From contig NZ_PGVG01000001.1 of assembly GCF_002795245.1 (NCBI RefSeq), forward strand, positions 310,001-374,000: a stretch of 64,000 bases of DNA. The letters are read 5' to 3'. The notes beneath the pieces are model-generated. The model was given only the letters and a program-made list of their open reading frames with translations. It was not told the DNA's origin and did no database searches. This stretch comes from Bradyrhizobium forestalis. GTDB lineage: Bacteria; Pseudomonadota; Alphaproteobacteria; Rhizobiales; Xanthobacteraceae. Positions 52,689 to 61,030 of the stretch are shown piece after piece. Numbering within the stretch: the first letter of the stretch is position 1; each line of letters begins with the position of its first letter. The position numbers were made by a program, and so were the translations under genes.

Positions 52689-53399
52689 ATGCATCGCTTC
52701 TATCTGGTCGGGTTGGCTGCCGTCCTGGCGTCCTCGCCGGGTCTCGCGCAGCAGGATGCCGCAGTCCGCGGCCAGCGGGGTTTCCGGGCCTGCATGCCGT
52801 GTCACTCGCTCGAGCCAGACCGCAACATGACTGGCCCGAGCCTCGCAGGACTGTGGGGCCGAAAGGCCGGCAGCCTGGAAAGCTTCGAACGCTATTCCGA
52901 TGCCCTCAAATCGTCTGGGATCATTTGGGACGAACGCTCGCTCGATGCCTGGATCACGGACCCAGATCGCATGGTGCCGGGCAACGAAATGCCGTTCGAC
53001 GGTATCAAGGATAATCGCGCTCGCGCCGATCTACTTGCGTTCTTGAAGCAGGCCACCAAGCCGGGCGCTCCTCCGCAGTCTGGTACCGAAGGTCGAACGG
53101 GAGGGATGATGGGCGGAATGATGGGTGGCGGCGGGCGCGACCCCAATTTGAAAAGTCTGGAGGCGGCTATGCAGGTAAAAGGCATCACCTATTGTCACGA
53201 TACCTATCGCGTTACCACCGCGGACGGCAAGACGCGCGCCTTCTGGGAGCGCAATCTGCGCTTGAAGACGGATTCCGGCAAAGATGGTCCACAAGGTAGC
53301 GCACCGGCCCTGGTCCCCGCTGGCATGATGGGCGACCGCGCGGACGTGATTTTTGCCGCACCTGAAGAGATCAGCAAGACCATTGAGCGGCGGTGCTAG
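52689..53399 (+). CDS. Monoheme c-type cytochrome with C-terminal extension
   Basis: A 236-residue exported cytochrome c. The signal peptide (FYLVGLAAVLASSPGLA) precedes the heme motif Cys35-x2-Cys38-His39 (ACMPCHS); Met101 in GNEMPFDGI is the likely sixth ligand, so the cytochrome domain spans about residues 22-125. After a Gly/Met-rich linker (GGMMGGMMGGGG) comes an unusual ~90-residue C-terminal part with YCHDTYRVTTADGKTRAFWERNLRL and a final Cys. The linker could bind copper. It may accept electrons from Cu(I) oxidation or serve a reductase; the extension is unknown to me. Confidence 0.87.
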   Translation: MHRFYLVGLAAVLASSPGLAQQDAAVRGQRGFRACMPCHSLEPDRNMTGPSLAGLWGRKAGSLESFERYSDALKSSGIIWDERSLDAWITDPDRMVPGNEMPFDGIKDNRARADLLAFLKQATKPGAPPQSGTEGRTGGMMGGMMGGGGRDPNLKSLEAAMQVKGITYCHDTYRVTTADGKTRAFWERNLRLKTDSGKDGPQGSAPALVPAGMMGDRADVIFAAPEEISKTIERRC

Positions 53400-53410
53400 G
53401 AGATGCGCGC

Positions 53411-54022
53411 ATGGGTTTCTACAACGACGTCATTCTTCCACGGCTTTGCGACCTTGCCATGCGCAACAAGGACCTTGCGCCTTACCGGGAACGCGCGATC
53501 CGTGCGGCTCAGGGCCGGGTGCTCGAGATCGGCATCGGGTCCGGCCGCAACCTGCCGTTCTACGGAGCCATGGTGAAGCAGGTTGTGGGGCTTGAACCCG
53601 CTCCAAAGCTTCTCGAGATGGCGCGACACGCCCCGCATCCCGACACTCCGGTCGAGTTTGTTGAAGCTTCGGCCGAGGCGATCCCGATCGAGGACCGCAG
53701 CATCGACACGGTCGTGACGACCTGGACCATGTGCAGCATTCCGGACGTCGATCGCGCGATGATGGAGGCGCGACGCGTGCTGAAACCGGGAGGGAAGCTG
53801 GTCTTCGTCGAGCACGGCCGGGCGCCGGAGCCGCGCGTGCGCTGGTGGCAGGATCGCCTGACCCCGGCGTGGGTGCGCATCTCGGGCGGTTGTCATCTCA
53901 ATCGGGACATTGCCGACATCCTGACCCGGAGCGGCTTTCGCATCGACGAGATGCGCACCGGATACATGAATGGCCTGAAGCCCATGACCTTCATGTACGA
54001 GGGCCAAGCGAGCCCTCGTTGA
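53411..54022 (+). CDS. Class I SAM-dependent methyltransferase
   Basis: A 203-residue Rossmann methyltransferase. Motif I is VLEIGIGSGRNLPFYG near residue 39, followed by VGLEPAPKLLEMA, EASAEAIPIEDRSIDTVVTTWTMCSIPD and VLKPGGKLVFVEHGRAPEPRVRWWQDRLTPAW (for example VLKPGGKLVFVEHGRAPEP). The late helix pattern resembles phospholipid or UbiE-type enzymes rather than ArsM, which has three conserved cysteines not seen here. Its place after the cytochrome gene in a metal operon is unexplained. Confidence 0.87.
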   Translation: MGFYNDVILPRLCDLAMRNKDLAPYRERAIRAAQGRVLEIGIGSGRNLPFYGAMVKQVVGLEPAPKLLEMARHAPHPDTPVEFVEASAEAIPIEDRSIDTVVTTWTMCSIPDVDRAMMEARRVLKPGGKLVFVEHGRAPEPRVRWWQDRLTPAWVRISGGCHLNRDIADILTRSGFRIDEMRTGYMNGLKPMTFMYEGQASPR

Positions 54023-54075
54023 TCGCTGTGGCGCACCGACCCTGAGATCCAACGATGAAAGAAAGGAAGCCGAAG

Positions 54076-54558
54076 ATGAAGCAACGCGCACATGTGATGA
54101 CCCGTCGGTCGCTTGTAGGGCTGATGGCCGCGGCAGTGCTTGCCGGGCCTGCCGTCGCGGCGCGGGCCGAAGAAGCCACCATCACGGTGCATCGGGATCC
54201 AAGCTGCGGCTGCTGTGCCGGCTGGGTGCAGCATCTCCGAGACGCAGGATTTGCCGTCCAGGTGGAGGAGACTGCCGATCTCGACGCGGTGCGGACTCGT
54301 CTCGGCGTCCCCTCGGACCTGGTCGCGTGTCACACGGCAGAGGTCGCGGGTTATGTCGTCGAGGGGCACGTGCCGGCTGCGGCGGTGCGGCGCCTCCTCT
54401 CGGAGCGTCCCATTGCGAAAGGGCTCGCCGTGCCGGGCATGCCAGTCGGATCGCCCGGGATGGAAGGCGGCAAGCCGCAGCCTTACACGGTCGTGCTGTT
54501 CGGTGCCGATGGTCAAAGGCCATTCATGCGCTTTGTCGGCTCGCAGGCGATCGGCTGA
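54076..54558 (+). CDS. DUF411 metal-binding protein
   Basis: A 160-residue exported protein of the DUF411 family. A Tat-like signal (MTRRSLVGLMAAAVLAG) precedes the domain, with three close cysteines in DPSCGCCAGW (Cys44, 46, 47), then ACHTAEVAGYVVEGHVPAAAVRRLL with a conserved C-H and H, and GMPVGSPGME. The family is found with copper and silver resistance genes and is thought to bind Cu(I). I chose the ATG at 54076 because AAAGGAAG precedes it; ATG at 54055 and 54097 are alternatives. Confidence 0.88.
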   Translation: MKQRAHVMTRRSLVGLMAAAVLAGPAVAARAEEATITVHRDPSCGCCAGWVQHLRDAGFAVQVEETADLDAVRTRLGVPSDLVACHTAEVAGYVVEGHVPAAAVRRLLSERPIAKGLAVPGMPVGSPGMEGGKPQPYTVVLFGADGQRPFMRFVGSQAIG

Positions 54559-54582
54559 GCGTCCTTGATGGAGTGGAAAGTC

Positions 54583-55107
54583 ATGAAGATCGTCGTCTTG
54601 ATCATCGCGTTGCTCGCGCCGGCGGCTGCTTGGGCGCAGACACCGTATGCCGGTATGCAGTCCCGCCCCATCAAGGCGCTCTCGGACCAGCAAATCGGCG
54701 ATCTGCGGGCCGGACGCGGCATGGGGCTCGCGCTCGCGGCCGAGCTCAATGGATATCCCGGGCCCTCCCACGTGCTTGAACTCGCAGATCAGCTCGGATT
54801 GAACCAGGAGCAGCGGAGCAAGGTCGATGAGATGTTCTCCGAGATGAAGGCCGAGACCACTCCCATCGGCAACAGATTGATCGAGAAGGAGGCGGATCTG
54901 GATCGGCAGTTCGCCAACCGCATGATCACCGTCGAGAGTCTGGGATCTGCCACAGCAGCCATCGCGAAGACGCAGGGCGAGCTGCGCCAAGCCCATCTCA
55001 GATATCACCTGCGCACCGCAGCGGTTCTCGATCAAGCGCAATTGGCAAGATACGCCGAGCTGCGCGGGTACACGTCCGGTGGCGCTACGCAGCGCCACCA
55101 TCGATGA
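54583..55107 (+). CDS. Spy/CpxP-like periplasmic protein
   Basis: A 174-residue exported helical protein. The signal peptide is MKIVVLIIALLAPAAAWAQ. The mature part has long helices with the LTxxQ-like arrangement of Spy/CpxP and CzcE/ZraP-type metal-stress proteins: VLELADQLGLNQEQRSKVDEMFSEMKAET and LIEKEADLDRQFANRM (for example LADQLGLNQEQRSKVDEMF). It is last in the copper-type operon. It may act as a metal sensor or chaperone for envelope proteins. A GGAG site 9 bases ahead supports the ATG at 54583. Confidence 0.83.
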   Translation: MKIVVLIIALLAPAAAWAQTPYAGMQSRPIKALSDQQIGDLRAGRGMGLALAAELNGYPGPSHVLELADQLGLNQEQRSKVDEMFSEMKAETTPIGNRLIEKEADLDRQFANRMITVESLGSATAAIAKTQGELRQAHLRYHLRTAAVLDQAQLARYAELRGYTSGGATQRHHR

Positions 55108-55153
55108 TTCATCCCAATCTCATCGCGCTTTGGTATCAGATTGGACCGTGAAT

Positions 55154-55954
55154 TCAGGCTTCCGCGGACGCATCGCTTCTCCCGTCCTCGTCGGCCTGGA
55201 GGATGGTTTCCGACAGAAGTTCCGCGGCCTTCTGAAGCGGGCCTATGAATCGATCCAGCTCGACGAAGCTCACCCGCGCCACGGGAACGGACACGCCCAG
55301 GCACGCGATCAGTTCGCGATCCGGGGACAGGATGGGAACGGCGCAGCCGACGACGCCCCTCACATACTCCTCGTTGGTCTTGGCCCAGCCCCGTTTGCGG
55401 GTTTCATCGAGCACCTTCATCAGGCTCTCGACATCCACGATCGTCGTCTCAGTATATCGGGTCAGAGCAAGGGCGCCGCACAGCTTCTCGCGTGCTCGCT
55501 CCGGCAAGCGGCTCATGTAGATCTTGCCGGTCGACGTGCAGTGGAGTGGCGCCGCTTCTCCCGGATTGAATTGAAGACCTTGAGGTTGCGACACGCGGAC
55601 GCTGTCGACGTAAGCAACGACATTGTCCCGCACGATCCCGATCTCGCATTGCTCGCCGATTTCGGCCGCGACGGCGCGGAGCACCGCGTGCCGGCGCGCG
55701 GTGCGGAAAGCTGCGCCGATCACCCGTGCCGACAGCGTGACCAGTTGATTGCCGACCACGTAGCGCTTCGTTCCCACGGCTTTCTGAAGCAGCCCGCGCT
55801 GCTCCAGATTCCCGATGAGCCGGTGTGCCGTCGGCAGCGGCAGGGACAGCGCGGCGGCGATCTCCGCCACCGAGGCTGCTCTGGTCTGGCTCGCGACATA
55901 GCCAACGATCGCGAAAGCGCGGTCCAGTGGTCCGTCGGTGCTCTGGTGCTGCAT
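55154..55954 (-). CDS. IclR family regulator
   Basis: A 266-residue IclR regulator. The N-terminal winged helix is RAASVAEIAAALSLPLPTAHRLIGNLEQRGLL (residues 25-56), and the effector domain follows, with GEAAPLHCTSTGKIYMSRLPE and CAVPILSPDRELIACLGVSVP as signatures. The ATG at 55954 is preceded by AAAGGAG 11 bases upstream; the frame is open further but the extra residues are not family-like. It is divergent from the PLP enzyme gene, 175 bases away, and probably controls that unit. Confidence 0.92.
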   Translation of the reverse strand: MQHQSTDGPLDRAFAIVGYVASQTRAASVAEIAAALSLPLPTAHRLIGNLEQRGLLQKAVGTKRYVVGNQLVTLSARVIGAAFRTARRHAVLRAVAAEIGEQCEIGIVRDNVVAYVDSVRVSQPQGLQFNPGEAAPLHCTSTGKIYMSRLPERAREKLCGALALTRYTETTIVDVESLMKVLDETRKRGWAKTNEEYVRGVVGCAVPILSPDRELIACLGVSVPVARVSFVELDRFIGPLQKAAELLSETILQADEDGRSDASAEA

Positions 55955-55977
55955 CCGTCCCTGTTCTCCTTTCGCGC

Positions 55978-56030
55978 TATAAGAAATTATCATTTTCCGG
56001 AATTAAAGCTATTGAAATATGAAAATTAGT
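55978..56030. promoter_or_regulatory. A+T-rich control region between IclR and the PLP gene
   Basis: This 53-base block is far richer in A+T than its surroundings. It contains ATTTTC at 55992-55997 and GAAAAT at 56021-56026, a weak inverted repeat that could be the IclR operator. It must also carry the promoters of both divergent genes. Confidence 0.4.
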
Positions 56031-56129
56031 GTAGGCGCTTTTGCGCCTTGCCCATATCGTTGGCGTTGCCGGGTGGTGAACAGGATTTGTGCAGGTGCGA
56101 GCCGCCGTGGGCAGGCTCAGGAGATTGGG

Positions 56130-57290
56130 ATGTCAGGCCACTACGACGTCGAAGCCGTGCGGAAGGAGTTTCCGGCTGCAGAGCGGATCACCTATCTCGA
56201 CTCCGGCTTCCAGACGCCGCTCGCGCGTCCCGTCAAGGCCGCGATCGATCGTTTCCTGAGCGAAGGTCTCGAGACCGCAGGCCCCAAGAGCGTGTGGCTC
56301 GATCGCGTCGAGCAGACCCGCGAGCAGCTGGCGCGGTTTCTCGGCGTATCGGCCGACGAGATCGCCTTCACCAAGAACACCTCGGAGAGCATGAACATCG
56401 CCGCGAATGCGCTGCCGCTGCGCGCCGGCGACAAGGTTCTGATGATCCATGGCGATCATCCGAACAACGCCTACGCATTCCTCAATCTGCGGCGCAAGGG
56501 CGTCGCGGTCGAGTTTGTGCCGATGACCGAGGTCGTGAACGCCGAGAGCCTTCGTCCGCACGTCGATGCCGGCACGCGGGCGATCTCGATGTCGCAAGTG
56601 ACGTTCCACGCCGGCCATCGCTTCGACGTCGAAAGCATCGGCGCGCTCTGCGCGGAGAAGGGCCTCTATTTCGTCGTCGACGTGATGCAGGCGATCGGCG
56701 TCGTGCCGATCGCCGCCAGGGCGATGCGCGCGACCTTCATCGGTTCGGGCAGCCATAAGGGGCTGCTGGTGCCGCAAGGGCTGGGCCTGCTCTATTGGGA
56801 CAAGTCCAGGACCGAGCTCGAGCCGGCCTATCTTGCGGCTGCGAGCCTGGCGGAGATACCGGCCGATCTCATCGCCCGCGCCGACAAGCTCGATCCGGCT
56901 CCGAATGCGCGCCGCTTCGAGCTCGGCAATTTCAATCTGCCGGCGATCCATGCGCTCAGTGCCTCGCTCGACATGATCGAGGCGCTGGGCGTTGAGAACA
57001 TCCAGAACCATTGCTTCGATCTCGGCGATCATCTCATCGCCCGGCTCGACGCGCTGGGCGTTCGTCTCGTCGGTCCCCGCGAGCGACAGCATCGCGCGCC
57101 GCACATCTACGTCATCGCGCTGCCTGCCGCCGAATGGCTCGGCCATTTCGAGGAGAATGGGGTTCGCGTGTCGCCGGAGCGGGATGGCATTCGCGTGTCG
57201 TTCGGGATGTTCAACACGATTGCCGATGTCGACCGCCTGATCGAGGTCATCCGGCGGCGCGGCGTGAAGCCATCATCGAGGGCCGCATAG
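56130..57290 (+). CDS. Class V PLP-dependent aminotransferase/desulfurase-like enzyme
   Basis: A 386-residue fold-type I PLP enzyme of the class V group. The Schiff-base lysine is Lys210 in FIGSGSHKGLLVPQG, and Asp184 in FVVDVMQAIGVVPI pairs with the pyridine nitrogen. The N-terminal ITYLDSGFQTPLARPVKAAIDRFL and the FTKNTSESMNIAANAL segment are family marks. A catalytic loop cysteine typical of cysteine desulfurases is not evident, so lyase or aminotransferase activity on an imported amino acid is more likely. The start follows CAGGAG at 56117. It precedes an ABC transporter. Confidence 0.9.
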   Translation: MSGHYDVEAVRKEFPAAERITYLDSGFQTPLARPVKAAIDRFLSEGLETAGPKSVWLDRVEQTREQLARFLGVSADEIAFTKNTSESMNIAANALPLRAGDKVLMIHGDHPNNAYAFLNLRRKGVAVEFVPMTEVVNAESLRPHVDAGTRAISMSQVTFHAGHRFDVESIGALCAEKGLYFVVDVMQAIGVVPIAARAMRATFIGSGSHKGLLVPQGLGLLYWDKSRTELEPAYLAAASLAEIPADLIARADKLDPAPNARRFELGNFNLPAIHALSASLDMIEALGVENIQNHCFDLGDHLIARLDALGVRLVGPRERQHRAPHIYVIALPAAEWLGHFEENGVRVSPERDGIRVSFGMFNTIADVDRLIEVIRRRGVKPSSRAA

Positions 57291-57312
57291 GCTGTTCATC
57301 AAGGAGACGTAC

Positions 57313-58212
57313 ATGACGAACTTTGCGCGTGTCTTGAGCATTCTGTCCGGCCTCGCGGTTCTCGGCGCCAGTGGACCCTCGGCTGCCGCCGACAGTCCCA
57401 CGCTCGCCAGGATCAAATCGAACGGCGCCATCACCATTGGCCACCGCGAGGCCTCCATACCGTTCTCCTATCTCGGTCCCGACCAGAAGCCGATCGGGTT
57501 CTCGCTCGATCTCTGCGCGGCCATCGTCGAGCGCATCAAGGCGGAGACCGGCCTGCCCAATCTTAGGATCAATTACGTTCCGGTGAACTCGTCCAACCGC
57601 ATCCCGCTGATCCAGAGCGGCACCGTCGATATCGAGTGCGGCGGAACGGCAAATGACAGGAAGCGGCAGGAGCAGGTCTCGTTCTCCGTCGCCACCTTCG
57701 TGAGCCAGCCGCGCTGGCTGGTCAAGGCGGACAGCGGCCTGAAGACGGCCGGCGATCTCAAGGGCAAGACCATCGTCGTGACCCAGGGCTCCAATGCCGT
57801 CGGCTTCGCGCAAGGCGTGAATGCGAAGGAGCAGCTCGGCTTCAACATCGTCCAGGCCAAGGACCATGCCGAGTCCTTCCTGATGCTGAACACCGGCCGT
57901 GCGGCCGCCTTCATGGAGGACGACATCCTCCTCGCCGGCCTCAAGGCCGCAGCTCCGAAACCGGACGCGCTGATATTCCTCCCCGAGGGCTACGCGAAGA
58001 TCTATTATGGCCTGATGTTCACGAAGGGCGATACTGGCTTCAAGACGCTGGTCGACGACGTTCTGTCGAAGCAGATGGCATCGGGTCAGTTCGAGAAGAC
58101 CTACGCAAAATGGTTCACGAAGCCAATTCCGCCCAAGAATGAGAATCTCGCGTTTCCGCTGACGGTCGAGCTCACGGAACGGATCGCGCATCCCAGCGAC
58201 GCCGTCGACTAA
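57313..58212 (+). CDS. Polar amino-acid ABC transporter, substrate-binding protein
   Basis: A 299-residue periplasmic binding protein of the SBP_bac_3 family. The signal peptide (LSILSGLAVLGASGPSAAA) is followed by LARIKSNGAITIGHREASIPFSYLGPDQKPIGFSLDLC (for example GHREASIPFSYLGPDQKPIG) and SGTVDIECGGTANDRKRQEQVSFS, which are close to glutamate/aspartate receptors such as GltI. It lies 22 bases after the PLP gene and is followed by two permeases and an ATPase, giving a complete importer. Confidence 0.93.
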   Translation: MTNFARVLSILSGLAVLGASGPSAAADSPTLARIKSNGAITIGHREASIPFSYLGPDQKPIGFSLDLCAAIVERIKAETGLPNLRINYVPVNSSNRIPLIQSGTVDIECGGTANDRKRQEQVSFSVATFVSQPRWLVKADSGLKTAGDLKGKTIVVTQGSNAVGFAQGVNAKEQLGFNIVQAKDHAESFLMLNTGRAAAFMEDDILLAGLKAAAPKPDALIFLPEGYAKIYYGLMFTKGDTGFKTLVDDVLSKQMASGQFEKTYAKWFTKPIPPKNENLAFPLTVELTERIAHPSDAVD

Positions 58213-58260
58213 TCGCGGCAAGGCGGAGAGTGTCCCGCAAACCGAGCCCTGAGGTTCGCC

Positions 58261-59052
58261 ATGTTTGCAGTGCTTCTTGAACAGACGGCGGATGGCCAGC
58301 GCTATATCGATTGGCTTCTGTCGGGACTCGGCTGGACCTTGACCCTGGCGTTCTTCGGCTGGTGGATTGCCTTCATCGTCGGGGTGGTCGTCGGCATCGG
58401 CCGCACCGTGCAGAACCGGGCTGTCGCGGTGCTCGCCCGCCTGTATGTGGAGATCTTCCGCAACATCCCCGTCCTGGTGCAGATGTTCCTCTGGTATTTC
58501 GTCCTGCCGGAGCTTCTTCCCGCCTCGCTCGGAAACGCCATCAAGCAGATTCCTCCGCCCTGGGGATCGTTCTTTCCGGCGCTCGTGTGCCTCGGTCTCT
58601 ACACCGCCGCCCGGATCGCCGAACAGGTGCGTGCCGGCATCGAGGCCCTGCCGAAAGGACAGATCGAAGCGGCCAGCGCGCTCGGGCTGAGCGGATATCG
58701 GACCTACCGCCATGTCATCGTGCCGCAGGCGCTGCGCCTGATCATCCCGAGCCTGACCAGCGAGGTGATGGGCATCTACAAGAACACGTCGGTCGCGCTC
58801 ACGATCGGGCTGATGGAGCTGACGGCGCAGGCCCGCCAGATCAGCGAAGCGACATTCCAGACCTTCACCGCTTTCGGCGCCGCGACGCTCGTTTATCTCG
58901 CGCTGGCGCTCATCGCCTATCAGGGGATGGCGCTGATCGACAGGGCCGTGCGCATTCCCGGCACAGGGCGTGCGGAGGATGTCAAGCCAGCTGCGACGCG
59001 CGACGCCCAACAGCTCGACTCTCTGCCCGACGCGATGGAGATCGTGAAATGA
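58261..59052 (+). CDS. Amino-acid ABC transporter permease 1
   Basis: A 263-residue HisM/GltJ-type permease with five predicted helices. The EAA-loop that docks on the ATPase is EALPKGQIEAASALGLSGYRTYRHVIVPQALRLIIP (about residues 136-172; for example IEAASALGLSGYRTYRHVIV). The N-terminal DWLLSGLGWTLTLAFFGWW is typical. It overlaps the next permease by 4 bases. A GltJ/GltK pair with GltI-like receptor points to acidic or neutral polar amino acids. Confidence 0.93.
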   Translation: MFAVLLEQTADGQRYIDWLLSGLGWTLTLAFFGWWIAFIVGVVVGIGRTVQNRAVAVLARLYVEIFRNIPVLVQMFLWYFVLPELLPASLGNAIKQIPPPWGSFFPALVCLGLYTAARIAEQVRAGIEALPKGQIEAASALGLSGYRTYRHVIVPQALRLIIPSLTSEVMGIYKNTSVALTIGLMELTAQARQISEATFQTFTAFGAATLVYLALALIAYQGMALIDRAVRIPGTGRAEDVKPAATRDAQQLDSLPDAMEIVK

Positions 59053-59738
59053 ACAGCCTCGATTTCTCCATTGTTCTTCAGGCGTGGCCTTACCTCTGGT
59101 CGGGCTTGCTGTTCTCGCTGGCGCTGACCGCTGTTGCTTTCGTGGTCGGCCTGGTGCTCGGCACCGGTCTCGCCCTGGTGCAGCACTTCGAAATGCCCGT
59201 GATCGGCAAGCTCGTGCGCGGCTATGTCGCGCTGATGCGCTCGATCCCGCTGATCCTGGTCCTGTTCTGGTTCTTCTTTCTGGTGCCGATCGTGCTTGGC
59301 CATCTCGGCGGAAGCGGACGGCCGGTCCCGATCGGCGCCACCTGGACGGCGTTCATCACCTTCGGCCTGTTCGAGGCGGCCTATTACTCGGAGATCATCC
59401 GCGTCGGATTGCGCGCCGTGAACCGGGGACAGTTCGAGGCCTGCCAGGCGCTCGCACTGTCCACCTTCGACACGTATCGCTCTGTGATCCTGCCGCAGGT
59501 GCTTCGCGTTGCCAGCCCGATCATCCTGAGCCAGACCATCATCCTGTTCCAGGACACCTCGCTGGTCTACGTCCTGTCGCTCACCGATCTGCTTGGCGCA
59601 GCCTCGAAGCTCGCGCAGCTCAATGGCCGTCTCGTCGAGATGTATCTGGTCATCGCGGTGGTCTACCTCGCCATCAGCTCGGCGGCATCGCAAGGCGTCG
59701 CCTTGTTGCGTAAGCGCTATGCGATCGCGCGTCGCTAG
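59049..59738 (+). CDS. Amino-acid ABC transporter permease 2
   Basis: A 229-residue GltK-type permease. It has the EAA-loop QFEACQALALSTFDTYRSVILPQVLRVASP (near residue 140; for example FEACQALALSTFDTYRSVIL) and helices such as SGLLFSLALTAVAFVVGLVLG and YLVIAVVYLAISSAASQG. It starts at the ATGA overlap with permease 1. It would form the membrane heterodimer with it. Confidence 0.93.
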   Translation: MNSLDFSIVLQAWPYLWSGLLFSLALTAVAFVVGLVLGTGLALVQHFEMPVIGKLVRGYVALMRSIPLILVLFWFFFLVPIVLGHLGGSGRPVPIGATWTAFITFGLFEAAYYSEIIRVGLRAVNRGQFEACQALALSTFDTYRSVILPQVLRVASPIILSQTIILFQDTSLVYVLSLTDLLGAASKLAQLNGRLVEMYLVIAVVYLAISSAASQGVALLRKRYAIARR

Positions 59739-59768
59739 GGAATAGCAACGGAAGCGCTGCTTTGGGAG

Positions 59769-60545
59769 ATGAAGATGGTTCAAGAGATCGCCGTGAATGA
59801 GATGGCCCGACCACCGGCCATCGTTGCCGTGGAAGGCCTTGTAAAGCGGTTCGGTCATTTCACGGCCCTGAGCGACGTCAACCTCAGCGTTGCGGCCGGC
59901 GAGAAGATCGTGCTGTGTGGTCCATCGGGCTCCGGCAAGTCGACGCTGATCCGCTGCATCAACCACATCGAGAAGCACGATGGCGGGCGGATCGTCGTCG
60001 ATGGCGTCGAGCTGACGGGCCGGATGGACGACATCAACGGCGTCCGTCGCGAGGTCGGCATGGTGTTCCAGAGCTTCAATCTGTTTCCGCATCTCTCCGT
60101 CGTCGAGAACTGTATGCTGGCGCCGATGAAGGTGCGGGGTCTGTCCCGCACTGATGCGCATGAGCGGGCGATCGGCTTGTTGCGCAAGGTGCGCATCCAC
60201 GACCAGGCGAACAAATATCCGAGCCAGCTCTCCGGCGGCCAGCAGCAGCGCGTCGCCATCGCGAGAGCGCTGTGCATGCAGCCGAAGATCATGCTGTTCG
60301 ACGAGCCGACCTCCGCGCTCGACCCGGAGATGGTCAAGGAAGTGCTCGACACCATGGTGGAGCTCGCGACGGACGGCATGACCATGATTTGCGTGACGCA
60401 CGAGATGGGCTTTGCCCGCGAGATTGCGGACCGGGTGGTGTTCATGGACCGCGGCGCGATCGTCGAGGAAGCCGATCCGGAAACCTTCTTCCGCGCGCCC
60501 AGGACCGAGCGGGCGAGGGATTTCCTCGGCCAGATCATTCACTAG
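59769..60545 (+). CDS. Amino-acid ABC transporter ATP-binding protein
   Basis: A 258-residue ATPase of the GltL/GlnQ group. Walker A is GPSGSGKST at residues 51-59, the Q-loop is VFQSFNLFPHLSV, the signature is LSGGQQQRVAIARAL and Walker B is IMLFDEPTSALDPE, with the switch His in VTHEMGFAREIADRV. It is last in the operon, 30 bases behind permease 2. An in-frame ATG at 59775 is a possible alternative start. A repeat-rich spacer follows. Confidence 0.95.
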   Translation: MKMVQEIAVNEMARPPAIVAVEGLVKRFGHFTALSDVNLSVAAGEKIVLCGPSGSGKSTLIRCINHIEKHDGGRIVVDGVELTGRMDDINGVRREVGMVFQSFNLFPHLSVVENCMLAPMKVRGLSRTDAHERAIGLLRKVRIHDQANKYPSQLSGGQQQRVAIARALCMQPKIMLFDEPTSALDPEMVKEVLDTMVELATDGMTMICVTHEMGFAREIADRVVFMDRGAIVEEADPETFFRAPRTERARDFLGQIIH

Positions 60546-60588
60546 ATCATGATGTGATCAGGTTTGATTGCGACAACGGAGGTGCACT

Positions 60589-60707
60589 CCCTCTCCCGCT
60601 TGCGGGAGAGGGTTGGGGAGAGGGTGTTTCCACAATGGGACAATCCCCAAGAGGAGAAAGCCCTCACCCGGCGCTTCGCGCCGACCTCTCCCGCAAGCGG
60701 GAGAGGT
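60589..60707. repeat. Pair of inverted-repeat hairpins, CCTCTCCCGC family
   Basis: Hairpin 1: CCCTCTCCCGC-TT-GCGGGAGAGGG at 60589-60612. Hairpin 2: ACCTCTCCCGC-AA-GCGGGAGAGGT at 60684-60707. The cores are identical and inverted with respect to the TT/AA loop, so the two can also pair with each other. A GAGGGTG/CACCC-rich link lies between. This is the common Bradyrhizobium 'CTCTCCCGC' repeat. Confidence 0.85.
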
Positions 60708-60821
60708 GAACAACCCACCGCGGAATCGATTCAACCTAAAGCCATTCCGCTTTAGGTCGAACGACGTCAGGTCCCGGTCTCCGGCTTTGCATGCGCCTCG
60801 CAGTCCGCGCTCCAAATGAAA

Positions 60822-60852
60822 ACACCCGCGCCGGATGGCTCCGCGCGGGTGT
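60822..60852 (-). terminator. Rho-independent terminator of the DUF1254-type operon
   Basis: Perfect 10-base stem ACACCCGCGC/GCGCGGGTGT with an 11-base loop. On the minus strand it is followed by TTTTCATTT, a run of T. It lies 179 bases beyond the last stop codon of the minus-strand unit. Confidence 0.75.
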
Positions 60853-61030
60853 GACGAACTCTCGATGATGCCAGTATGCCGGTGTTTTGCCCGACGAGTC
60901 AAAGGTGCCTGCACGTCCGTCCGGTAGCTTCGTCATCGCCGACCGAAGAACGTAATGATTTCAAGGCCCCCGCTACTGTGCATGGGGTTGTTTTCGCACT
61001 TTTTGTTTGGCGCTGCCGATATGGCCGCAC

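Larger units (their letters stand above)
60546..61030. other. 485-base repeat-rich spacer
   Basis: The space between the convergent ABC and DUF1254-type genes. It holds two hairpins of one repeat family (listed separately), a third GC-rich palindrome GGCGCTTCGCGCC near 60670, and a rho-independent terminator at 60822-60852. The segment 60860-61030 shows no coding frame with family features. Confidence 0.7.

Noticed and set aside
57247..59010. 587-codon minus-strand frame opposite the ABC receptor and permease
   Set aside because: Antisense shadow; plus-strand proteins are clear family members.
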